Made by a program: the position numbers and the translations under genes. This document shows, in pieces, positions 1 through 4,516 of a DNA stretch of 6,800 bases. Source of the stretch: Planctomycetia bacterium. GTDB taxonomy: Bacteria; Planctomycetota; Planctomycetia; Gemmatales; Gemmataceae. Location of the stretch: assembly GCA_025356615.1 (NCBI GenBank), contig JANXSH010001016.1:1-6800 (forward strand), in the 5' to 3' direction. Position 1 is the stretch's first letter, and each line of letters starts with the position of its first letter. The notes below the pieces were generated by a model, which made no database searches, was not told where the DNA came from, and was given only the letters and a program-made list of their open reading frames with translations.

Positions 1-82
1 GGTGGCCGCGCGGGATGCGAAGCGGATCGACCTTCACCCGGAGGGTCATGTCCCCGCCGGCAGGCGCGACGAGCTGATACAT
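1..82 (-). CDS. Partial hypothetical protein (N-terminal 27 codons, runs off the window)
   Basis: On the minus strand an ATG at 82 opens a frame without stops to the window edge, starting MYQLVAPAGGDMTLRVKVDP. A good ribosome site, GGAG, lies 8 nt upstream of the ATG (minus-strand GGAGATCATCCCATG). Nearly every third codon position is G or C, as in the other genes here. It starts 38 bp downstream of the 3' end of tRNA-Val, so it could be the next gene after the tRNA cluster on the same strand. No signal peptide or known motif can be read from 27 residues, and I do not recognise the family. The start site and codon pattern are the only support. A chance open frame is possible. Confidence 0.45.
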   Translation of the reverse strand, partial: MYQLVAPAGGDMTLRVKVDPLRIPRGH

Positions 83-120
83 GGGATGATCTCCAAGCAA
101 GAGGGTTCTTCGAGACACAG

Positions 121-193
121 TGATCCAGGCTGGATTCGAACCAGCGATCTCCGCGATGTCAACGCGGCGAGCACTCCGCTGCTCCACAGGATC
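121..193 (-). tRNA. tRNA-Val (anticodon GAC)
   Basis: A 73-nt cloverleaf folds on the minus strand. The acceptor strands are GATCCTG and CTGGATC (six pairs and one U6xU67 mismatch), with discriminator A. The D stem is GAGC/GCTC with GG in the loop. The anticodon stem CCGCG/CGCGG carries the loop TTGACAT, giving anticodon GAC (Val). The variable loop has 5 nt, and the T arm is GCTGG-TTCGAAT-CCAGC. CCA is not encoded, so it must be added after transcription. It is the last of three tRNAs in one orientation, 8 nt after tRNA-Ile. It reads GUC and GUU valine codons, which suits a GC-rich genome. Confidence 0.96.
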
Positions 194-201
194 GGTTTCA
201 G

Positions 202-274
202 TCGGGCCGGCAGGAGTCGAACCTGCCTCACACCGCTTATCAGGCGGCGGACTCGCCGCTCGGTCCACGGCCCG
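202..274 (-). tRNA. tRNA-Ile (anticodon GAU)
   Basis: A 73-nt cloverleaf on the minus strand. The acceptor stem CGGGCCG/CGGCCCG is fully paired, with discriminator A. The D arm is GACC/AGTC with one C-A mismatch. The anticodon stem GCCGC/GCGGT (one G-U pair) carries the loop CTGATAA, giving GAU (Ile). The variable loop is GTGAG, and the T arm is GCAGG-TTCGACT-CCTGC. CCA is not encoded. It sits between tRNA-Gln (10 nt upstream) and tRNA-Val (8 nt downstream). Ile-GAU genes in bacteria often lie inside rRNA operons, but no rRNA is visible here. The C1-G72 first pair is less usual for an isoleucine tRNA; the anticodon decides the call. Confidence 0.95.
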
Positions 275-284
275 ATTCGTACAG

Positions 285-355
285 TTGGGGCGCAGGGAGT
301 CGAACCCCGTCTACCTGGTTCAGAGCCAGGCCGGCTTCCGTTACAACACACCCCA
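285..355 (-). tRNA. tRNA-Gln (anticodon CUG)
   Basis: A 71-nt cloverleaf on the minus strand. The acceptor stem TGGGGTG/CGCCCCA has the U1-A72 first pair typical of glutamine tRNAs, with discriminator A. The anticodon stem CCTGG/CCAGG is perfect, and the loop CTCTGAA gives CUG (Gln). The T arm is CGGGG-TTCGACT-CCCTG. The D stem is weak (TTGT against CCGG: two G-U, one G-C, one mismatch), and the variable loop has only 4 nt. Weak D stems are common in tRNA-Gln. CCA is not encoded. It is the first tRNA of the cluster, only 29 nt after the end of the RNase P RNA P1 helix. Confidence 0.95.
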
Positions 356-384
356 GATCGTTCGGCCCGTTGGGAAAGGATGGT

Positions 385-624
385 CGCGAAGAGGAAGGCA
401 TCCCCGTAAGCAGGATTCTGTTCTATGCCATCATTTATCTAATGCACCTACCAGACCATCGTCGCCCTGCTCACCGGCTCCGGTCTATTTGGCTTGCACC
501 CTCCGAGGTGGTAACGATACTGGGCCTTTCGGCCGGTCTCTCCCTCGTTAAGCAGTAGTGTCCTGACTTTCCTCCAGAACGGTTGCCCGCCCCGGCGATG
601 GCTCGAAATGCCTCCCTCGTCGCG
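385..624 (-). ncRNA. rnpB: RNase P RNA, catalytic component; miniature form with a nearly absent specificity domain
   Basis: RNase P RNA removes 5' leaders from pre-tRNAs. On the minus strand the bacterial signature blocks occur in order: GGAGGAAAGUC (565-575), AAGCCAAAUAG (485-495), UAGAUAAAUGA (431-441) and ACAGAAUCCUGCUUAC (near 406-421). Helices that I can pair: P1, 608-624 with 385-401 (17 positions, one mismatch); P2, GCCAUC 597-602 with GAUGGC 427-432; P4, AAGUCAGGA 561-569 with UCCUGCUU 408-415, keeping the universal bulged U at 566; P5, CACU 557-560 with GGUG 497-500; a P7-like stem, 543-547 with 504-508; a GGCC-GAAA-GGCC hairpin, 523-534; and P15, 482-486 with 453-457. Only 71 nt separate the GGAGGAAAGUC block from AAUAG's helix, against roughly 175 nt in E. 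coli, so P10-P14 are missing. The 11 nt at 442-452 leave no room for P18, and P3 is tiny. Ends are set by the P1 helix; mature ends may lie a few bases inside. The paired P1, P2 and P4 argue against a pseudogene. Confidence 0.88.
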
Positions 625-636
625 GTCCGCAGTGTC

Positions 637-705
637 CTCCGGTCGCCCGGAGAACCCAGCGCCCCGAGGTCAGTTAGAACCTCGGGTACTTGCATGCTAG
701 CAAGT
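637..705 (-). other. Run of three short hairpins upstream of rnpB
   Basis: Three perfect inverted repeats follow each other: CTCCGG/CCGGAG with a 4-nt loop (637-652), CCCGAGGT/ACCTCGGG with an 8-nt loop (663-686) and ACTTGC/GCAAGT with a 6-nt loop (688-705). The middle one spans the stop codon of the possible small protein at 674-805. No T-run follows on either strand, so a classical intrinsic terminator is not supported. They could be a structured 5' leader of the rnpB transcript, a processing site, or a weak terminator. Confidence 0.5.
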
Positions 706-805
706 CGGCGTCCGAGATCACAAGAGCAGGCTCCGAGACGAGGCTCGACGGGCCGCGACTCGGAAGGCGATTCGCACCCTGAATTTGGGTGATGAGCTTG
801 CTCAT
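674..805 (-). CDS. Possible small protein of 43 residues upstream of rnpB
   Basis: The minus-strand ATG at 805 opens 43 codons ending in TAA at 674-676. The protein begins MSKLITQIQGANRLPSRG and ends in LLACKYPRF. AGAGAG lies about 5 nt upstream of the start (minus-strand AAGAGAGTAGCATG), a plausible ribosome site, and about 70% of third positions are G or C. The start codon lies inside a short dyad (ATGAGC-TT-GCTCAT, 792-805), and the stop lies inside a hairpin (663-686). It has no signal peptide, membrane segment or known motif. It sits between the DUF4058 gene and rnpB on the same strand, so its leader could provide the rnpB promoter. Conservation is untested; a chance frame cannot be excluded. 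The remaining stretch to 919 shows no other gene. Confidence 0.33.
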   Translation of the reverse strand: MSKLITQIQGANRLPSRGPSSLVSEPALVISDADLLACKYPRF

Positions 806-919
806 GCTACTCTCTTGTACGCAAATCGAGCGGAGTTGTGACAACGAATGTCGCGGGATACGCCAACAAGGACGCGGCGAGGTGGCGTCGGGTTCGCGCG
901 GAGGAGGAACGGATCGCGC

Positions 920-1633
920 TCACCCCGTTCGACTCCGCTCCCTCGCCTCGGAGTACGTCTCCTCGAGGTGTATCGGCACGACTCCCGCGTTGCGGAGCGC
1001 CAGCGGCAGCTCGGGCAACGGCTGGCCCAGCGTCAGGGGACGTGCCCATACCTCGATCTGGTCCCCGGTAGACTGCCGAGACGGACGGTAGGCGACGGCA
1101 TAGGTCGTGGCGGCTGGGACGATCGTAAATGGCGTGCCGTGGCCGAGCAGGGCCATCAACTCGTTGTGCAGGTTGGCGAGGCGGTTGGTCACGATGTCCA
1201 CGACGACCACACCGATGCCGGCCGTGAGGTAGCTCAGGCATTTGGCCGTGAACGCCTGTCGTGTCTCGGGGCGATCCTTGTTGCCAGGGCTTATGAGTTC
1301 GATGGCCCCGACCAGGGTCACGCCCGAGGAGGTGGAGTAGACCTGGACCTCGATTTCATCGGGGAATACGGTCGATAGGACGAGACTCGTTGCGGGCGGT
1401 GCCCAGGTCTGGACGAGAGTCGCGGTCGAGGATCCCGAACCATTGGCTCGCTCGAACGTCCCGACATCGACCTCGACTCGGCTGCCGATGTGGACTTGCA
1501 GGTCAGCGTAATACTCGTCCGTGAGGACATCTTGATTGAGATTCTCGACGAGGGCCGCCGCCCACATGGCGTGAAAGCCCTCCCAACTGCGGCGGTCGCT
1601 GATCGGCGGATGGAAGTGATCGAGCAATGGCAT
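920..1633 (-). CDS. DUF4058 family protein
   Basis: The 237-residue protein has the hallmarks of the DUF4058 family, which is frequent in planctomycetes and cyanobacteria and has no firmly assigned function. The N-terminal block MPLLDHFHPPISDRRSWEGF (1-20) is the family signature, followed by HAMWAAALVENLNQ and VHIGSRVEVDVGTFE (near 47-61). The central core has EVQVY (94-98), then IELISPGNKDR (111-121), matching the family's 'ELxSPxNK' block, and a hydrophobic strand ending in VVDIVTNR (144-151). There is no signal peptide, so it is presumably cytoplasmic. The start at 1633 is supported by GAGGG about 7 nt upstream. The E112/K119 arrangement resembles a nuclease-like core, but activity is speculation. 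The gene diverges from the esterase gene with a 152-bp gap. Its length fits the family, so it appears intact. Confidence 0.88.
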   Translation of the reverse strand: MPLLDHFHPPISDRRSWEGFHAMWAAALVENLNQDVLTDEYYADLQVHIGSRVEVDVGTFERANGSGSSTATLVQTWAPPATSLVLSTVFPDEIEVQVYSTSSGVTLVGAIELISPGNKDRPETRQAFTAKCLSYLTAGIGVVVVDIVTNRLANLHNELMALLGHGTPFTIVPAATTYAVAYRPSRQSTGDQIEVWARPLTLGQPLPELPLALRNAGVVPIHLEETYSEARERSRTG

Positions 1634-1785
1634 GGAAGCACCCTCGCGGTTGGGTTCGTCGAACGGGAATTGATTCTACCTCCTATTCGATGGACTTCGC
1701 AACGGATAGTCCTCGCCGTCGAACGACGCTGTCCCGACAATAGCTCCGGCATGAGATGCACCGTTGATCCAAGGGGGGGCGAAAC
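1634..1785. promoter_or_regulatory. Divergent intergenic region with two short dyads
   Basis: This 152-bp gap separates the starts of the DUF4058 gene (minus) and the esterase gene (plus), so it should hold both promoters. I cannot pick convincing -35/-10 boxes. Two perfect dyads are present: GTTCG-T-CGAAC (1654-1664) and CGTCG-AA-CGACG (1717-1728). Both contain GTCGAACG, exactly 60 bp apart. They could be operators or chance in GC-rich DNA. Confidence 0.3.
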
Positions 1786-3351
1786 ATGAGCAGACTCGCA
1801 TCGAGGTGTGTGGCCGCGTTGATCCTTCTGGTGTCGGGCCAGCAAGCGTGGGCGGACCTCCAGGTCGCGCCCGTCTTCGGGAGCCACATGGTACTCCAGC
1901 AGGGCCTCGAGGTGCCCGTCTGGGGCATGGCCGATCCGGGCGACAAGATCACCGTCAAGTTCCAGGACAAGGAGTCCACGACCACGGCGGATGACAGGGG
2001 CCGATGGCTGGTCAAACTCCCCAAGATGGAGGCGGCCCCCAAACAGAAGGGGACGGAACTCGTCGTCGCCGGCCAGAAGAAGACCGTGACGTTCACCGAC
2101 GTGCTGCTGGGCGAGGTGTGGCTCTGCTCGGGGCAGTCGAACATGCAATGGAACATGGGGCAGTCCGACGCCGAGGACGATATAAAGTCCGCCGATCTGC
2201 CCGACATCCGTCACCGGGGCAACGGCGGTAGCTGGACGGTCTGTTCTCCCAAGTCGGTGTCGGGATTCACGGCGGTGGGGTTCTACTTCGCGCGCAAGGT
2301 CCACAAGGAGACCGGCCTGCCGATCGGCCTACTCGACAACGCCATCGGCGGGACGGCGATCGAGCCTTGGCTCGCGCCGGGCAGCTACGAGAAGGTGGCC
2401 GAACTGCGTCCCATGTTGGACGCCGAAGAGGCGCGAATCGGGCAGTACAACAAGCAGATCGCGCTCCACCTCGACAAGGTGGAGGACTGGGTCAAGACCA
2501 CCCGGCAGGCTCTCGCGGCCAAGAAGAACGCGCCGCCTCCCCCGCTCCTCCCGCTCTACCCCGTGGCACCGTTCTCGCACCTGTATCGCGGGTTCACGGA
2601 GCCTCTTCGGCCTTATGCCGTGCGGGGAATGCTGTGGTATCAGGGGGAGAGCAACGGCCACGAGGGCGACATCTATTTCCACAAGATGAAGGCTCTGATC
2701 GATGGCCAACGCAAGGTCTGGGGTCAGGATTTCTCCGTCTACGTCGTCCAGTTGCCGCAGATCGGCGGTCCCTCCACGAACCCCGAGGGCGGCGACGGCT
2801 GGGCGCGCCTCCGGGTGGCCCAGTCGAAGTGTTCGACGATCCCGAACACCGGCGTGGCCGTCACCATCGATGTCGGCGACCCGAACGACATCCACCCGCG
2901 CAACAAGAAGGACGTGGGCGAGCGCCTGGCCCTCTGGGCACTCGCCAAAGACTACGGCAAGAAGGGCCTCGTCTACAGCGGCCCGACCTACAAGGGCATG
3001 AAGGTCGCGGGCGATAAGGCTCGACTCTCGTTCGACCACGTCGGCGGCGGGCTGATCGTCGGCAAGAAAGAGGGCAGGGAGCCGACGAGGGAGGTGAAAG
3101 ACGGGAAGCTCCAGCGGTTCGCTATCGCCGGCGCGGACGGCAAGTGGTTCTGGGCCGAAGCGACGATCGATGGCACGGACGTGATCGTTTCGAGTCCGAA
3201 CGTGAAAGAACCCGTCGCGGTGCGCTACGCCTACCAGAACAACCCGGCGGGGGCGAACCTGTACAACCGCGAAGGTCTCCCCGCCTCGCCGTTCCGCACG
3301 GATGATGGCAAGCCGTTCGTGGCCCCGAAGAAGACTGGAAAGAAGAATTAG
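1786..3351 (+). CDS. Secreted sialate O-acetylesterase-type hydrolase (SASA/SGNH-like family)
   Basis: The 521-residue protein belongs to the sialate O-acetylesterase family, which removes acetyl groups from sugars such as sialic acids or plant and algal glycans. A signal peptide is clear: MSRLASR, a hydrophobic stretch at 8-18, and a likely cleavage after AWA (23). Residues 25-105 form an N-terminal beta domain (LQVAPVFGSHMVLQQ, WGMADPGD). The nucleophile block is CSGQSNMQW, with Ser118. Next comes a second conserved block, LWYQGESNG (286-291). The catalytic Asp/His pair is D368 and H370 in NDIHPRNKKDVGERLALWAL. All key residues are present and the length is normal for the family, so it should be active in the periplasm or outside the cell. 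The start is set by a purine-rich site with seven G's (1773-1779), 6 nt before ATG. The exact sugar substrate cannot be read from the sequence; planctomycetes carry many such paralogues. Its last codons lie in the left arm of an inverted repeat. Confidence 0.93.
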   Translation: MSRLASRCVAALILLVSGQQAWADLQVAPVFGSHMVLQQGLEVPVWGMADPGDKITVKFQDKESTTTADDRGRWLVKLPKMEAAPKQKGTELVVAGQKKTVTFTDVLLGEVWLCSGQSNMQWNMGQSDAEDDIKSADLPDIRHRGNGGSWTVCSPKSVSGFTAVGFYFARKVHKETGLPIGLLDNAIGGTAIEPWLAPGSYEKVAELRPMLDAEEARIGQYNKQIALHLDKVEDWVKTTRQALAAKKNAPPPPLLPLYPVAPFSHLYRGFTEPLRPYAVRGMLWYQGESNGHEGDIYFHKMKALIDGQRKVWGQDFSVYVVQLPQIGGPSTNPEGGDGWARLRVAQSKCSTIPNTGVAVTIDVGDPNDIHPRNKKDVGERLALWALAKDYGKKGLVYSGPTYKGMKVAGDKARLSFDHVGGGLIVGKKEGREPTREVKDGKLQRFAIAGADGKWFWAEATIDGTDVIVSSPNVKEPVAVRYAYQNNPAGANLYNREGLPASPFRTDDGKPFVAPKKTGKKN

Positions 3352-3447
3352 CCACAGATGAACACAGATGAACACAGATAAGAGAATTGAGATCAGTGCA
3401 TTATCTGTGTTCATCTGTGTTCAACTGTGGCTAATTCTTCTTTCCAG
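3335..3447. repeat. 47-bp near-perfect inverted repeat with ACAGATGAAC tandem core
   Basis: The left arm (3335-3381) and right arm (3401-3447) are reverse complements at 46 of 47 positions, around a 19-bp loop (3382-3400). The inner part of each arm is a 10-bp tandem motif (ACAGATGAAC, about 2.5 copies). The outer 14 bp of the left arm are the last codons of the esterase gene, whose TAG stop is at 3349-3351. The right arm ends 23 bp before the next gene's ATG, leaving that gene's ribosome site outside. Transcription in either direction would give a very strong hairpin, so it could terminate or stabilise esterase mRNA. From memory, ACAGATGAAC-type repeats are dispersed in many bacterial genomes; this needs a genome-wide count. 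Confidence 0.9.
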
Positions 3448-3470
3448 ATAGCCTCGAAGAGGGAGACGAC

Positions 3471-3890
3471 ATGGCCGGTTGGTGGCAACGACTGCGTGCG
3501 AAACTGAAAGGCGATGCCGTCTCCCCGGAGCAGGCGCGTGCCCGCTTCGTGGAGAACCGCGCCGAGCTGGAGCGTCACTTCTTCGAGGCGGCCTCGGCGA
3601 GCGGCAAGCCGCGTGGCCTGCGCTGGCAGGCGCTCGAGTGGGAGCCGGGCCTCGAGTTGGCCCGCGAGAAGGAGACGGGCCGGCTCTCGGGCCTGGTCGG
3701 CGTGAACATCTCGTTCGAGGCCGTCGAAGGCGGCGACATGGAAGACGTGTCGGCCGTCGGCCTTCTCCGCAACGCCTCGGCGGTCTTCTTCCTCCATCGC
3801 GGCGTCTGGCGCACGACGGGCAAGGTCATCATGAACCTCAACCCCGACGAGGCGATCCGGCACTTCGGGGAGCAGTACGAGCGCGTATGA
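3471..3890 (+). CDS. Hypothetical protein, 139 residues, probably co-transcribed with the Uma2 gene
   Basis: The start ATG is preceded by GAGGGAG 5 nt upstream (GAGGGAGACGACATG), a strong ribosome site. The N-terminus is basic and amphipathic (MAGWWQRLRAKLKGD), followed by a charged helix to about residue 45. The rest (about 49-139) looks like a compact alpha/beta domain: RWQALEWEPG, then LVGVNISFEAVEGG near 75-88, AVFFLHRGVWRTTGKVIMNL, and an acidic, aromatic end HFGEQYERV. There is no signal peptide or membrane helix. Codon use matches its neighbours. I do not recognise a named family; it resembles conserved hypothetical proteins of planctomycetes in general style only. The gene lies 19 bp upstream of the Uma2 gene in the same direction. 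An inverted repeat insulates it from the esterase gene. Confidence 0.82.
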   Translation: MAGWWQRLRAKLKGDAVSPEQARARFVENRAELERHFFEAASASGKPRGLRWQALEWEPGLELAREKETGRLSGLVGVNISFEAVEGGDMEDVSAVGLLRNASAVFFLHRGVWRTTGKVIMNLNPDEAIRHFGEQYERV

Positions 3891-3909
3891 TGCAGAGGGA
3901 GGATGATCG

Positions 3910-4497
3910 ATGCGTACCAAACGACGAGAAGACGTGAAGACGCGACGCTGGACGAAGGCGGAGTATTACCGCCTGGGAGAACTCGGCTTCTTCGACGGCC
4001 AGCGTGTCGAACTCATCGAGGGACGGCTCATGGTTCTCAGTCCGCAAAACAGGCTACACGCGGGAATGGTCGAGCGGCTCGATTGCGTGATCCGGGAGCT
4101 ATTCGGCACCGGGTACAGGTTTCGGGCGCAATTGCCTCTGGACCTCGGTCAGACGACGGAGCCGGAGCCTGATTTCGTCGTCGGAGTGGGAGTCCCCCTC
4201 GCCGCAACGACTACGGGCCATCCAACGAGGGCACTCCTCGTCATCGAAGTCAGCGAATCGACTCTGAGGTACGACCAGGGCGACAAGGCCAGCCTGTATG
4301 CCAGGGCGGGCGTCTGGGACTATTGGGTCATCAATCTCGTAGACAATCAAGTCGAAATCTACCGCGACCCCGTCCCGGATCCGATGCACCTCTGGGGCTT
4401 CCGCTATGCCTCCCGTGTCGATCTCGTGCCCCCCGCGCAGGTCGCGCCGCTCGCCCTGCCGGGGAGGCCGATCGCGGTGGCCGACCTGTTGCCATGA
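3910..4497 (+). CDS. Uma2 family (DUF820) PD-(D/E)XK endonuclease-like protein
   Basis: The 195-residue protein matches the Uma2/DUF820 family, restriction-endonuclease-like proteins that are strongly multiplied in cyanobacteria and planctomycetes and whose cellular role is unclear. Family blocks in order: RRWTKAEYYRLGELGFFDGQ (12-31); VELIEGRLMVLSP with E34 and E37 (33-45); EPEPDFVV with D88; LLVIEVSEST with E113 (109-118); and YDQGDKASLYARAGVWDYWV with D122, D125 and K126. The predicted metal site is D88/E113, with a nearby lysine. All are present and the length is usual, so it appears intact. There is no signal peptide. GGGAGG lies about 7 nt before the ATG. An ATG at 3903 is in another frame and is not the start. 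The gene follows the 139-residue gene by 19 bp, and its stop faces the next minus-strand gene's stop 19 bp away. Confidence 0.92.
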   Translation: MRTKRREDVKTRRWTKAEYYRLGELGFFDGQRVELIEGRLMVLSPQNRLHAGMVERLDCVIRELFGTGYRFRAQLPLDLGQTTEPEPDFVVGVGVPLAATTTGHPTRALLVIEVSESTLRYDQGDKASLYARAGVWDYWVINLVDNQVEIYRDPVPDPMHLWGFRYASRVDLVPPAQVAPLALPGRPIAVADLLP

Positions 4498-4516
4498 AGC
4501 GGCCCCTCCTTTAGCC

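Noticed and set aside
121..355. Phage or plasmid origin of the tRNA cluster
   Set aside because: No integrase, attachment-site repeat or phage gene is nearby, and flanking genes look like ordinary chromosomal planctomycete genes.
2..551. Several overlapping plus- and minus-strand open frames across the first 550 bp (for example peptides containing GWIRTSDL or GAQGVEPRL)
   Set aside because: These are translations of the antisense strand of tRNA and RNase P RNA genes, a well-known source of false proteins.
838..1378. Long plus-strand open frames opposite the DUF4058 gene
   Set aside because: They lie antisense to a clear family member, and the protein content is arginine-rich shadow sequence typical of GC-rich DNA.
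1318..2304. A 328-residue minus-strand frame overlapping the DUF4058 and esterase genes
   Set aside because: It overlaps two well-supported genes in other frames and has no ribosome site or recognisable domain.
2329..3414. A 361-residue minus-strand frame opposite the esterase gene
   Set aside because: It starts in the inverted repeat and runs antisense to conserved esterase motifs; no family features.
3335..3447. CRISPR array or insertion-sequence ends
   Set aside because: There are no regularly spaced direct repeats with unique spacers and no transposase; the structure is a single palindrome.
4498..4516. Bidirectional terminator between the convergent Uma2 and cysteine-rich genes
   Set aside because: The 19-bp gap holds no inverted repeat followed by a T-run on either strand.
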